Source: Paracoccus zeaxanthinifaciens ATCC 21588 (GTDB lineage: Bacteria > Pseudomonadota > Alphaproteobacteria > Rhodobacterales > Rhodobacteraceae). From it: a DNA stretch of 64,000 nucleotides. Every line of letters begins with the position of its first letter. The first letter of the stretch is position 1. The DNA lies in NCBI RefSeq assembly GCF_000420145.1, contig NZ_ATUJ01000004.1, forward strand, positions 124,001 to 188,000. Reading direction: 5' to 3'. Under the pieces are notes generated by a model. That model was not told the DNA's origin, made no database searches, and worked only from the letters and a program-made list of their open reading frames with translations. Position numbers and translations under genes: made by a program. Positions 52,628-61,739 of this stretch are shown here, piece by piece.

Positions 52628-53349
52628 GTCTGCTCGTTCAGATGGGCGTGGGAAACAAGGCGGGCGATCTCGGCCATGGTGAAGGCCGCGATGAATTCGG
52701 GGCGCTTGTCGGGCGTGCCGCCGCTGCCGATGGGGCAGACCAGCGGCGCGGGGTCGATCCCCTGCCCGCGTGCGAAACGCGCGAAGCGGGCGCGCTTGGT
52801 CGCGCTGCCGATCATGCCGACATAGGCCAGATCGCCGCGCGACAGCGCCTCGGAGGCCAGCAGGAAATCCAGCGCGTGATCATGGGTCAGGATGACCGCG
52901 ATGTCGCCCGCGCGGGCGGCGCGCAGCTCGGCCTCGGGGATGGGGGTCAGGCGGGTGGTCACGCCACGGGCCAAGGCCAGTTCCTCGGGGCGGCTGTCGA
53001 TCAGCGTCACCTCCAGCGGGAGGACCGACAGCGCGGGTGCCAGCGCGCGACCGACATGGCCCGCGCCGAAGACCAGCGCCTGCCTGCGCCGTTCGGCGCG
53101 CGGTGCGCCACGATCCAGCGTCAGGACGACGCGACCGCCGCAGCATTGCCCGATCTCGGGGCCCAGGGGCACGTCCATGCGGGCCTGCGCCTCGTTTCGG
53201 GCCAGCATCTGGCGGGCGCGGTCGATGGCCATGTATTCCAGCTGCCCGCCGCCGATGGTGCCCGTGACCCGATCCGGAGTCACGAACATCTCGGCCCCGG
53301 CATCGCGCGGGGTCGAGCCCTTGGCCGCCGAGATGCGGACGCGGATCAT
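52615..53349 (-). CDS. xdhC: Xanthine dehydrogenase accessory protein XdhC
   Basis: XdhC binds and inserts sulfurated molybdenum cofactor into xanthine dehydrogenase. The 244-residue protein has MIRVRISAAKGSTPRDAGAEMFVT (in parts), the GTIGGGQLEYMAI motif, QCCGGRVVLTLD with paired Cys, a Rossmann-type VFGAGHVGRALAPAL and the C-terminal GMIGSATKRARF and PIGSGGTPDKRPEF. The start overlaps the xdhB stop by 4 nt. This N-terminus lacks roughly 20 residues found in many XdhC proteins, so either it is naturally short or an unusual upstream start is used. Confidence 0.93.
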   Translation of the reverse strand: MIRVRISAAKGSTPRDAGAEMFVTPDRVTGTIGGGQLEYMAIDRARQMLARNEAQARMDVPLGPEIGQCCGGRVVLTLDRGAPRAERRRQALVFGAGHVGRALAPALSVLPLEVTLIDSRPEELALARGVTTRLTPIPEAELRAARAGDIAVILTHDHALDFLLASEALSRGDLAYVGMIGSATKRARFARFARGQGIDPAPLVCPIGSGGTPDKRPEFIAAFTMAEIARLVSHAHLNEQTCDN

Positions 53350-55661
53350 CGCGACAGGCGCTCGACCGCCATCAGCACGCGCTCGGGCGTGGCGGGGGCA
53401 TCGATGCGGGCCGGCTCGCGGTAATCGCAGACCGAGGCCACGGCCATGTTGATCGCCTCGAACACGCTGATGCCCAGCATGAAAGGCGGCTCGCCCACGG
53501 CCTTGGACCGCTTGACGGTGCGTTCGGGGTTCACCGACCATTCGGCCAGCCGCACGTCGAAGATGCGCGGCCGGTCCGATGCCAGCGGCACCTTGTAAGT
53601 CGAGGGCGCATGCGTGCGCAGGCGGCCCTTGTCGTCCCACCACAATTCCTCGGATGTCAGCCAGCCCGCACCCTGCACGAAGGCGCCTTCGACCTGGCCG
53701 CGATCCAGCGCCGGGTTCAACGAGCGGCCCACGTCATGCAGGATGTCAATCCGGTCGATCCGGTATTCGCCGGTCAGCGTGTCCACCGAAACCTCGGACA
53801 CCGCGGCGCCATAGGCATAGTAGAAGAAGGGCCGCCCCTGCCCGGTCGAGCGGTCCCAGTGGATCTTGGGCGTCTTGTAGAAGCCCGCAGCCGACAGCTG
53901 GATACGCGCCATGTAGGCCGCGCGGATCAGGTCGGCCCAGGGCACCAGCTCGTCGCCCACCTGCACCGCGCGCGGACGGAATGCCACGCGGTCGGGCGCC
54001 ACGCCCCAATGCGAGGCTGCGAATTCCACCAGCCGCGCCTTGATCTGTTCCGCAGCATCCAGCGCCGCCATGCCATTCAGATCCGCCCCCGACGATGCCG
54101 CCGTGGCCGAGGTGTTGGGCACCTTCTCGGTCGTGGTCTTCGTGATCTTGATCAACGAGATGTCGCATTGGAACGCCTCGGCCACGACCTGCGCGACCTT
54201 GGTGTTCAGCCCCTGCCCCATCTCGGTCCCGCCATGGTTCAGGTGGATCGAGCCGTCATTGTAGACATGGATCAGCGCACCCGCCTGGTTGAACCACGTC
54301 GCGGTGAAGCTGATGCCGAACTTGACCGGCGTCAGCGCGATCCCCTTGCGGATGACGCCGCCCTTCGCGTTCCAGTCCAGCACGGCCTGCCGGCGCGCGT
54401 GGTAATCGCTGCTGGCCTCCAGCTCGTCGAAGATGCGCGGCAGGATCTGGTCGGTGACCTCCTGGTGATAGGGGGTCAGCTGGCCGTTCTGGTACAGGTT
54501 GCGCTTGCGCACCTCCAACGGGTCCATGCGCAGCGCATAGGCGATCTCCTCGATCATGCGTTCGGCCACGATCACGCCCTGCGGGCCGCCAAAGCCGCGG
54601 AACGCCGTGTTGCTGACGGTGTTCGTCCGCATCGGATGGCTGCTGACCCGCACATTGGGATAGTAATAGGCGTTGTCGGCATGGAACAGCGCCCGGTCGG
54701 TCACGGGGCCGGACAGGTCCGCGCTGAAGCCGCAGCGCGCGTACCAGTCGCCATCGACCGCGCGGATGCGTCCCTGATCGTCGAAGCCCACCTGGTAATC
54801 CACCACGAAATCGTGGCGCTTGCCCGTGGCGGTCATGTCGTCGTCGCGGTCGGGGCGAATCTTGACCGCGCAGTTCCAGCGGCGCGCCGCGATGGCGGCC
54901 ACGCAGGCGAACAGGTTCATCTGCGTTTCCTTGCCGCCGAAGCCGCCCCCCATGCGGCGCACGTTCACCACGACCGAATGGTTCGGCACCCCAAGGGCAT
55001 GGGCGACCATGTGCTGCACCTCGGACGGGTGCTGGGTCGAGACATGCAGCACCATGTCGTCATCTTCGCCCGGCACGGCCATGGCGATCTGCCCTTCAAG
55101 GTAGAAGTGGTCCTGCCCGCCGATCGCGAAGCGCCCCGCGATCCGGTGCGGCGCGTCGGCCATCGCGGCGGCCGCATCGCCGCGCTTCAGGGTCAGCGGG
55201 TCGGTGACGTATCCCATCCCGGCATCGCGGGCCGCGATCGGGTCCAGCGCATGGGGCAACGCCTCGTATTCGATCCTGGCCATCCGCGCCGCGCGGCGGG
55301 CGGCGTCGCGGGTCCGGGCGATGACCGCGAATACCGGCTGACCCAGGAAATGGACCATCCCGTCGGCCAGGATCGGATCGTCGTCCTTGCCGTTTGGCGA
55401 CACGTCGTTGACGCCCGGCAGGTCCGCCGCCGTCAGCACGCCCAGCACGTCCGGATGCGCCAGCACATCGGTGTAATCCGCCGACAGGATGCGCCCATGC
55501 GCGCATTCCGACAGGCCCAGATAGGCATGGGCAAGGCCCGAGGGCTCGTTCAGGTCGTCGGTATATTCGGCACGGCCCGTGACATGCTTGGCCGCGCTGT
55601 CATGGATGGCGTCCTGATGCGCAAGGCCGCGGATCGGGGCGTTGTCGGTTGCGTCCTTCAT
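53346..55661 (-). CDS. xdhB: Xanthine dehydrogenase molybdopterin-binding subunit
   Basis: XdhB holds the molybdenum active site that oxidises hypoxanthine and xanthine to urate. The 771-residue protein matches the family length, with HSAAKHVTGRAEYTDDL-type opening (DSAAKHVTGRAEYTDD), ADLPGVND, the cofactor loops GGGFGGKETQ and FRGFGGPQGVIVAERM, and the catalytic Glu near the end in SKAVGEPPFMLG. It overlaps xdhA and xdhC by 4 nt each, so the enzyme and its chaperone are coordinately made. Confidence 0.97.
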   Translation of the reverse strand: MKDATDNAPIRGLAHQDAIHDSAAKHVTGRAEYTDDLNEPSGLAHAYLGLSECAHGRILSADYTDVLAHPDVLGVLTAADLPGVNDVSPNGKDDDPILADGMVHFLGQPVFAVIARTRDAARRAARMARIEYEALPHALDPIAARDAGMGYVTDPLTLKRGDAAAAMADAPHRIAGRFAIGGQDHFYLEGQIAMAVPGEDDDMVLHVSTQHPSEVQHMVAHALGVPNHSVVVNVRRMGGGFGGKETQMNLFACVAAIAARRWNCAVKIRPDRDDDMTATGKRHDFVVDYQVGFDDQGRIRAVDGDWYARCGFSADLSGPVTDRALFHADNAYYYPNVRVSSHPMRTNTVSNTAFRGFGGPQGVIVAERMIEEIAYALRMDPLEVRKRNLYQNGQLTPYHQEVTDQILPRIFDELEASSDYHARRQAVLDWNAKGGVIRKGIALTPVKFGISFTATWFNQAGALIHVYNDGSIHLNHGGTEMGQGLNTKVAQVVAEAFQCDISLIKITKTTTEKVPNTSATAASSGADLNGMAALDAAEQIKARLVEFAASHWGVAPDRVAFRPRAVQVGDELVPWADLIRAAYMARIQLSAAGFYKTPKIHWDRSTGQGRPFFYYAYGAAVSEVSVDTLTGEYRIDRIDILHDVGRSLNPALDRGQVEGAFVQGAGWLTSEELWWDDKGRLRTHAPSTYKVPLASDRPRIFDVRLAEWSVNPERTVKRSKAVGEPPFMLGISVFEAINMAVASVCDYREPARIDAPATPERVLMAVERLSR

Positions 55662-57109
55662 GCGACCTCCTTGGCGGCATCGCGCAGGGTGACGGGCAGA
55701 TCCGGGTCGGATTGCTCCAGCCAGAAGCGGCGGATCAGGTTGCGCGCCACGCTGGCGCGGTATTCGGCGCTGGCGCGCATGTCGCTGAGCGGGGTGAAAT
55801 CATCCGCAATGGCGCGACCCGCCGCGGCAAAGCTGTCGGCGGCGAAGGGCTGGCCGATCAGCGCGTTCTCGGCCGCGGTCGCACGGCGCGGGGTCGCGGC
55901 CATGCCGCCGCAGGCGATGCGTGCGTCGATGATGGTGCCGCCTTCCTCGCGCACCACGATGCCCATCGCCACGGACGAGATGTCGCTGTCGCGGCGCTTG
56001 GACACCTTGTAGGCGGCGATGCGGGCAGCCGGGGTCGGGATCACGATCTCCTCGACGAACTCTCCGGGTTTGCGGTCCTGCTTGCCGTAATCGATGAAGA
56101 AATCCTGCAGCGGGATCTGCCGCCGGGTATCGCAGTGACGCAGCACGATTTCGGCGCCAAGCGCGATCAGCAGCGGCGGCGTGTCCCCGATGGGCGAACC
56201 GTTGGCGATGTTCGCGCCGATGGTGCCGAGGTTGCGGACCTGCCAGCCGCCGATGCGCAGCCAGTAATCAGCGACCTGCGGCAGATGACGGCGGATCATC
56301 GGCAAGGCCTCGGAATAGGTGACGCCCGCGCCGATGCGCAGCGCGCCGTCCTCATGGCGGATGTCCTTCATCAACGCGCCGATGAAGATGGCACTGGGAA
56401 TGGGGCGCAGGAACTTGGTGATCCACAGGCCCACATCGGTCGCACCCGCGACGATGGTGGCGTCGGGCTGCTGGACCAGCAGCGCGGCAAGATCGTCCGT
56501 ATCGGCGGGCACGATGGCGCGGTGCCCGTCGCGGGACACATCGACGCGGCCCTGCCGCATCGCGGCCAGCCGCCGCGCGACATCCTGGCGTTCACGGGCC
56601 AGCGCATCCATCGCCTGACCGCCCGCGCGGGCGGCGGCGAGTGCGGCGTCGATGATCGGGCGGTATCCGGTGCAGCGGCAGATATTGCCCTGCAACGCGG
56701 TTTCGATCATCTCCTCGGACGGGTCGGGATCGGTCATCCACAGACCATAAAGCGCCATGACGATGCCCGGCGTGCAGAAGCCGCACTGGCTGCCGTGATG
56801 TTCGACCATCTCCGCCTGGACCGGGTGCAGCCCCCCATCCGGTGCCGCCAGATGTTCGATCGTGACGATATGCGTGCCGTGGCAGGCCGCAAGCGGACGG
56901 ATGCAGGCGTTGATCGGTTCATAGACCAGACCGTCGGGCGTCACGCGCCCCGACAGGATGGTGCAGGCGCCGCAATCGCCCTCGGCGCAGCCTTCCTTGG
57001 TGCCCGTCAGGCGGCGGGCGATGCGCAGATGATCCAGCAGCATGTCCGAGGGCGACACCTCGGACAGGGCGATCTCTTGGTCATTCAGCAGGAAACGCAG
57101 CTGGGTCAT
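55658..57109 (-). CDS. xdhA: Xanthine dehydrogenase FAD/iron-sulfur subunit
   Basis: XdhA passes electrons from the molybdenum site to NAD+. The 483-residue protein has the two [2Fe-2S] motifs GCAEGDCGACTIL (about residues 40-52) and CGFCTPGIVMALYGL with CRCTGYRPIIDA after it, then the FAD domain (VAGATDVGLWITK and GGWQVRNLGTIGANIANGSPIGD). It is first in the xdh-guaD operon and overlaps xdhB by 4 nt. A LysR gene is divergent from it. Confidence 0.96.
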   Translation of the reverse strand: MTQLRFLLNDQEIALSEVSPSDMLLDHLRIARRLTGTKEGCAEGDCGACTILSGRVTPDGLVYEPINACIRPLAACHGTHIVTIEHLAAPDGGLHPVQAEMVEHHGSQCGFCTPGIVMALYGLWMTDPDPSEEMIETALQGNICRCTGYRPIIDAALAAARAGGQAMDALARERQDVARRLAAMRQGRVDVSRDGHRAIVPADTDDLAALLVQQPDATIVAGATDVGLWITKFLRPIPSAIFIGALMKDIRHEDGALRIGAGVTYSEALPMIRRHLPQVADYWLRIGGWQVRNLGTIGANIANGSPIGDTPPLLIALGAEIVLRHCDTRRQIPLQDFFIDYGKQDRKPGEFVEEIVIPTPAARIAAYKVSKRRDSDISSVAMGIVVREEGGTIIDARIACGGMAATPRRATAAENALIGQPFAADSFAAAGRAIADDFTPLSDMRASAEYRASVARNLIRRFWLEQSDPDLPVTLRDAAKEVA

Positions 57110-57167
57110 CCTTGGTCCTTCCGGGCATGCGTGGGAACATGAATGCTAGGGCGGAAAAAGCCGTTGC

Positions 57168-57178
57168 GAAATCATTTC
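57168..57178. promoter_or_regulatory. Candidate LysR site between xdhA and the LysR gene
   Basis: GAAAT-C-ATTTC (57168-57178) is a short perfect palindrome, 45 bases before the LysR start codon and in the divergent gap to xdhA. It is a plausible regulator site for the purine genes, but it is short and could be chance. Confidence 0.35.
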
Positions 57179-57222
57179 CGACTTGGAAGACTTTACACGA
57201 AACGTTGAAAGCCGAACATCCC

Positions 57223-58119
57223 ATGTCCTATCTCGAAAGCCTGCGCGTCTTCGTCCGCGTCGTCGAACTGGGTTCGATCACCGCAGGCGGGCGCGATCTG
57301 CGTCTTTCGCCGGCAGTCGCCTCGAACCGGATCAAGGATCTGGAGAACCGCTTCGGCCTGCGCCTGCTGAACCGCACCACCCGCAAGCTGACCACGACCG
57401 AGCTGGGGCGCGCCTTCTACGACCATGCCAAGCGGGTGATCGAGACCCTGGACGAGGCCGAGGCGCTGGTCAGCAGCTTTTCGGGCAAGCCGCAGGGGGT
57501 GATCCGGCTGACCGCGCCGCTTGGGCTGGGGCGAAGGCTGGTCGCGCCGCTGATCCCGCGTTTCTGCGACGACAATCCCGGCGTCGAGATCCGGCTGCGG
57601 CTGTCCGATCGCAACGTCAACATCGTCGAGGATGCGATCGACCTTGCCTTCTTCTTGGGCGAGCCTGCGGATTCCGCCCTGAAATGGCGCAAGATCGCGG
57701 ATTGCCCGCGCGTTCTGGTCGCAGCGCCGGCCTATCTGGCGGCTCGGGGGCGGCCCGAGCGACCCGAGGATCTGGCGGATCACGATTGCCTGCTGCTGCG
57801 GTACCCCCGCAGCCCGGAATATTACTGGACCCTTGTGACGCCCGAGGGCCCGCGCAAGATGATGGTCACGGGACGCTTCGACACCGATGACGGAGAGGTC
57901 CTGCGCGACTGGGCACTGACGGGGCACGGCATCGCGAATCGGCCCCGATACGAGGTGGCCGACGACCTGGCGGCAGGACGGTTGGAGGTGGTGCTGCCCG
58001 AGACGCCGCCGACCGTGGCGCAGATGGGTTGCCTGACGCCCCATCGGCGGTTGCAGGATCCCAAGGTGCGCATGTTCGCGGATTTCGCGGTGCGGGAATT
58101 GCGGCCGCTGTTTGACTGA
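57223..58119 (+). CDS. LysR-family regulator divergent from xdhA
   Basis: The 298-residue protein has the LysR helix-turn-helix (SITAGGRDLRLSPAVASNRI, about residues 18-37, then KDLENRFGLRLLNRTTRKL) and an effector domain beginning near residue 90. The N-terminus MSYLESLRVFVRVVELGS is of the DsdC/YafC-like group, often found with metabolic genes. ATG 57223 matches the family start; upstream ATGs in frame from 57112 give unlike sequence. Position suggests control of xdhABC-guaD, but the effector is unknown. Confidence 0.92.
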   Translation: MSYLESLRVFVRVVELGSITAGGRDLRLSPAVASNRIKDLENRFGLRLLNRTTRKLTTTELGRAFYDHAKRVIETLDEAEALVSSFSGKPQGVIRLTAPLGLGRRLVAPLIPRFCDDNPGVEIRLRLSDRNVNIVEDAIDLAFFLGEPADSALKWRKIADCPRVLVAAPAYLAARGRPERPEDLADHDCLLLRYPRSPEYYWTLVTPEGPRKMMVTGRFDTDDGEVLRDWALTGHGIANRPRYEVADDLAAGRLEVVLPETPPTVAQMGCLTPHRRLQDPKVRMFADFAVRELRPLFD

Positions 58120-58126
58120 GCAGGCA

Positions 58127-58180
58127 CGCCGCGCAGCCCCCATCGAAGGGGCCGCGCGGCGCGGGGGCCGATGGCCCCCG
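58127..58180. terminator. Tandem terminator hairpins between the convergent LysR and PepSY genes
   Basis: Hairpin one has CGCCGCGC (58127-58134) pairing with GCGCGGCG (58154-58161) and an inner CCCC/GGGG stem; hairpin two has CGGGGGCC (58162-58169) pairing with GGCCCCCG (58173-58180). They occupy the gap between the two convergent stop codons and should terminate in both directions, although T-runs are lacking. Confidence 0.7.
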
Positions 58181-58188
58181 ACAGCGCC

Positions 58189-59562
58189 CTAGCTGAAGGC
58201 GTGGCGCAGGGTCGGCACCCGCGACAGCACCAGGCGGTCGAGGATCAGCACCGCCGCGAAGGTCAGCCCAGCCAGCGGGAAGGCCACCCCGATCACGGCA
58301 CCCACCACGACCGCGCCCCGCCACATCGGCATCGCATGCGGCATGGGCGGCGCGACAAGGCGCAGGCTGCCCGAGGGGCGGCGCATCCACCACATTACCG
58401 CGCCGCTGACACAGAGGAAGATCACCCCGAGGCAGAAGGCGGTGTTGGCGATGACGCTCCACCAGCCCAGGGTGCCCATGTGCAGCGCGATGCCCGCGGC
58501 CATCGCCTGCCCCGCGACGGGATAGTCTGCGAACCGCATGTCGGCCAGCACGCGGCCGCTGTAGCGGTCCACATGCACGGTCCGGTCGCTGAACGGATCG
58601 CGGCTGTCGGTCGACATCGAATCGCGAGAGATCGTCCAGACGGCGTCCGGCCTGCGCGGGATGTTCAACTGGTACCGCCCCTCGAACCCGATCTGCCGGG
58701 CAAAGCGGTCGATCGTGTCGATGTTCAGCGGGCCCGTCGCCCGAAGATCGCCGCCTGCATCCGAACCCGATGCGGGAAGCGGGGCCTGTTCGAGCGTCCA
58801 GGGAACCTCTTTCGGGCCGTCGTTCAGGCTGGCATGGGTCAGGTCCGACAGCGGCACCGCATCGTATTTCGCGGGCGGGAAGGTCGACCAAGCCTGCATC
58901 ATCCGCGCGCCCCAGATCCCCGCCCAGGACAGCCCCGAGATCAGGAAGAACAGCAGCGCGACCGAGATCCAGATCCCCGTGACCGAATGCAGCGACCGCC
59001 ACAGGCCGCGCCCCTTGGCCGGAACCGGCAGCAGCGCGCGCCAGCTCTGCCCTCCGCGGGGCCACCACAGATACAGGCCCGTCGCCAGCAGCATGATCCC
59101 GAGCGATGCCGCGATTTCAATCACGCGGTCGCCGAAGACGCCCATCAGCAGGGTGCCATGCGTGTTGTCGGCCCAGTCGTACCAGCCGCCGCGATGGGCG
59201 AAATCGGACACGACCGTGGCGGTGTATGGATCGACGGCGACGGTGCGGGCACCCTCGGCCCCGTCGATGCGAAAGATCGCGGCGCTTTCGGCATCGCGAG
59301 GGGCCACGTATTTCACCGGCTCTCCTCCGGGAACTGCCGAGAGGGCGGCGGTGACCTGCACGGTCAGGCTGGCGGGGTCGCCCTGCGGAACGACGGCGAT
59401 ACGTTCGCCGTCGCGCCCGTCGATCTGGGCGATCCACAGCATCATCAGGCCGGTCACGGCAAGGATCAGGAAGATGGGAATGACGAACAGCCCGGCATAG
59501 AAATGCCAGCGCCATGCGGCACGATAGAAGGCGGCCCGCGTGGCGGGCGATCGGGTGGTCAT
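58189..59562 (-). CDS. PepSY-associated membrane protein (PiuB type)
   Basis: The 457-residue protein has four membrane helices: one near the start (WHFYAGLFVIPIFLILAVTGLMML), others near 165-185, 205-225 and 350-370 and at the C-terminus, flanking periplasmic PepSY domains. The motif HSVTGIWISVALLFFLISGLSW with conserved His is the usual pattern of PiuB-type iron-regulated reductase or siderophore-uptake helpers. It is third or later in a run with puuD and a small secreted protein, which is an unusual setting. The link may be heme or iron supply to the cytochrome domain of PuuD, which is an inference. Confidence 0.87.
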   Translation of the reverse strand: MTTRSPATRAAFYRAAWRWHFYAGLFVIPIFLILAVTGLMMLWIAQIDGRDGERIAVVPQGDPASLTVQVTAALSAVPGGEPVKYVAPRDAESAAIFRIDGAEGARTVAVDPYTATVVSDFAHRGGWYDWADNTHGTLLMGVFGDRVIEIAASLGIMLLATGLYLWWPRGGQSWRALLPVPAKGRGLWRSLHSVTGIWISVALLFFLISGLSWAGIWGARMMQAWSTFPPAKYDAVPLSDLTHASLNDGPKEVPWTLEQAPLPASGSDAGGDLRATGPLNIDTIDRFARQIGFEGRYQLNIPRRPDAVWTISRDSMSTDSRDPFSDRTVHVDRYSGRVLADMRFADYPVAGQAMAAGIALHMGTLGWWSVIANTAFCLGVIFLCVSGAVMWWMRRPSGSLRLVAPPMPHAMPMWRGAVVVGAVIGVAFPLAGLTFAAVLILDRLVLSRVPTLRHAFS

Positions 59563-59601
59563 GAAGGAACCTCTGGCTGGATTGACGAAATGGGGGTGTC
59601 G

Positions 59602-59958
59602 TCAACCGGCAGGAGGGGCGCGGGCCTGCGCCAGAAGCGGGGGATGGGACGGCAGCGCGGGCGGCGCGGCGTCAAGGCGCGGAAAGCTGCGCGCGATGCG
59701 CAGCCACAGCGGCTGATCCGCTGGCGTCGCGTGGTCCAGCGCATGGACCAGCAGGCAATGCGCGTCATGTTCGTCCGAGGGCGGCTGCGGGCGCGGATCG
59801 ATCTGGGCCAGGGAAACACGTTCCAGGCCGTGGCCCGTGCAGATCACGACGAAGCCGTCGTCGATCAGCCCCATATCGGCAAGCGCCGCCGAGGTCTTCG
59901 GCAGCGTCAGGCCCAGCATCACGCCAAGCAGCAGGGCGATGTGCAGGACCCGCAGCAT
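59602..59958 (-). CDS. Small secreted Cys/His-containing protein, DUF2946-like
   Basis: This 118-residue protein begins with a signal peptide (MLRVLHIALLLGVMLGLTLPKTSAAL). The mature part has DDGFVVICTGHGLERVSL and [21 protein letters not shown], giving two Cys and several His residues that could bind a metal, then a Pro-rich tail. It resembles DUF2946-type proteins that occur with copper or iron uptake genes, but the match is by eye. It lies 39 bases upstream of the PepSY gene and 32 bases after puuD, so is probably in the same transcript. ATG 59958 is the only start giving a signal peptide; the frame opens further upstream inside puuD. Confidence 0.7.
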   Translation of the reverse strand: MLRVLHIALLLGVMLGLTLPKTSAALADMGLIDDGFVVICTGHGLERVSLAQIDPRPQPPSDEHDAHCLLVHALDHATPADQPLWLRIARSFPRLDAAPPALPSHPPLLAQARAPPAG

Positions 59959-59990
59959 GGGCAAAGCTGTCGCCCGCGCCGCATCACCTG

Positions 59991-61250
59991 TCAAGGTGCG
60001 GTTGCTGCGACCTCTCGCCCCTCGGCCTGGCGGAACCAGCGGATGATGGCGGCGCGTTCCTCGCCCGTCATCCCGCTGAGATTGGCGGGCGGCATCGCGT
60101 TGGTCAGCCCCGCCTGGAAATAGATCTCCTTGGCGGAACGGGCGATGTCGGCGGGCGTCTCCAGCAGGACGCCCTTGGGGGCGTGGTGGATGCCGTCCCA
60201 GTTCGGTTCGCGCGCGTGGCACATGGCGCAGCGGCCCGCGACGGTGCGGGTCACGGCCTCGAACCCCTCGGCATCGGCAAAGCGCTGCTCGACCGAGGTC
60301 AGGCTGCGCGCCTGCGATTCCTCGTAGCTGTCGCGGTTCAGGCCAAGGGCAGAGAGCCACATGACGCCCACGAACAGCATCGCGGTCACGGCCCAGGTCC
60401 ACCACAGCTGCCCCTTGCCCGCATGCATGCTGTTGAAGAAGTGCCGGATCGTGACGCCCATCAGGAAGATCAGTGCCGCGATCAGCCAGTTGTATTCGCT
60501 GGCGAAGGCCAGGGGATAGTGGTTCGACAGCATCAGGAAGACGACGGGCAGCGTCAGATAGTTGTTATGCGTGGATCGCAGCTTGGCGATCTTGCCGTAT
60601 TTCGGATCGGGCGCGCGGCCCGCCTTCAGGTCCGCCACCACGATGCGCTGGTTCGGCATGATGATGAAGAACACGTTCGCGGTCATGATCGTGGCGGTGA
60701 ACGCCCCCAGATGCAGCAGCGCGGCGCGGCCCGTGAAGACCTGGTCATAGGCCCAGCCCATCGCCACCAGCGCGACGAACAGCAGCAGCATCAGCGCCGT
60801 CGGGTGATCGCCCATGCGCGACTTGCACAGCCGGTCATAGATCAGCCAGCCCACCGCCAGCGACCCGCCCGAGATGGCGACCGCCTGCCAGATCGCCAGG
60901 TCCGCCTTCTGCGGATCGATCAGGAACAGGTTCGCCCCCGCCCAGTAGGTCACCGCCAGCAGCGCCGCCCCCGACAGCCAGGTCGAGTAGCTTTCCCATT
61001 TGAACCAGGTCAGATGCTCGGGCATGCGTTCCGGTGCGACCAGGAACTTGCGGATGTGATAGAAGCCTCCCCCGTGGACCTGCCATTCCTCGCCATGGGC
61101 ACCGGGGGGCAGGTCGGGCGCCTTGCGCAGGCTCAGGTCCAGCGCGATGAAGTAGAAGGACGACCCGATCCAGGCGATGGCCGTCACGACATGGGTCCAG
61201 CGGACGGCGAAGGCCAGCCATTCCCAGATGATGGTGCTGTCGGGGATCAT
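59991..61250 (-). CDS. puuD: Membrane-bound urate hydroxylase with cytochrome c domain
   Basis: PuuD oxidises urate to 5-hydroxyisourate and passes electrons into the respiratory chain. The 419-residue protein starts with VRWTHVVTAIAWIGSSFYFIALDL, has about eight membrane helices containing conserved His residues (WIGSSFYF, RSTHNNYLTLPV, GVTIRHFFNSMH), and ends in a class I cytochrome c domain with the heme site RCAMCHA (about residue 350) and the axial Met in NAMPPANLSGM. This replaces soluble urate oxidase in many proteobacteria. hiuH ends one base before its start; a small secreted protein gene follows. Confidence 0.95.
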   Translation of the reverse strand: MIPDSTIIWEWLAFAVRWTHVVTAIAWIGSSFYFIALDLSLRKAPDLPPGAHGEEWQVHGGGFYHIRKFLVAPERMPEHLTWFKWESYSTWLSGAALLAVTYWAGANLFLIDPQKADLAIWQAVAISGGSLAVGWLIYDRLCKSRMGDHPTALMLLLFVALVAMGWAYDQVFTGRAALLHLGAFTATIMTANVFFIIMPNQRIVVADLKAGRAPDPKYGKIAKLRSTHNNYLTLPVVFLMLSNHYPLAFASEYNWLIAALIFLMGVTIRHFFNSMHAGKGQLWWTWAVTAMLFVGVMWLSALGLNRDSYEESQARSLTSVEQRFADAEGFEAVTRTVAGRCAMCHAREPNWDGIHHAPKGVLLETPADIARSAKEIYFQAGLTNAMPPANLSGMTGEERAAIIRWFRQAEGREVAATAP

Positions 61251-61251
61251 C

Positions 61252-61605
61252 TCAGCTGCCCCGATAGGTGCTGTAGCCGAAGGGAGAGATCAGCAGCGGC
61301 ACGTGATAATGCGCATCCTCGGACATGCCGAAGCGGATCGGGATGATGTCCAGGAAGCGGGGGCTTTCGGGCGGGATGCCCGTGGCGTCCATCCAGGCAC
61401 CGGCGTGGAATTCCAGCTCGTAGGTGCCGGTGGCGAAGCCGTCCTCGGGCAGGATGCGGCTGTCGGTGCGGCCGTCGGCATTCGTGATCAGCCGCGCGAT
61501 CTCGGTCCGCGCGCCGCCGTCCAGGCGGTACAGCACGATCCGCATTCCCGCGGCAGGCGCGCCGCGCGCCGTGTCCAGAACATGGGTTGTCAGGTAACCG
61601 GTCAT
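61252..61605 (-). CDS. uraH: 5-Hydroxyisourate hydrolase
   Basis: HIU hydrolase opens the 5-hydroxyisourate made by PuuD to OHCU. The 117-residue transthyretin-like protein has TTHVLDTARGAPAAGMRIVLYRL (in parts: THVLDTARG, PAAGM), the HYHVPLLISPFGYSTYRGS ending in the invariant YRGS tetrapeptide, and catalytic His-9 (T-T-H). ATG 61605 fits the family; the frame opens at 61659. It directly precedes puuD on the minus strand (1-nt gap). The next enzymes, OHCU decarboxylase and allantoinase, are not in the window. Confidence 0.95.
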   Translation of the reverse strand: MTGYLTTHVLDTARGAPAAGMRIVLYRLDGGARTEIARLITNADGRTDSRILPEDGFATGTYELEFHAGAWMDATGIPPESPRFLDIIPIRFGMSEDAHYHVPLLISPFGYSTYRGS

Positions 61606-61739
61606 GATGCCCCCTTCTTCATCGCCTTCACCAGCTTGATAGCCGATGCGCCGGGTCATGACATACGGACCCGGCGCAAGGCAGTCTTCAGGATTCGTTG
61701 AAAATCGTCACGGGGTAAAACGCCCCCCGCGCGAGATCT

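Noticed and set aside
53610-56012. An 800-codon plus-strand frame across xdhB and xdhA
   Set aside because: Antisense to well-conserved molybdenum and iron-sulfur subunit genes.
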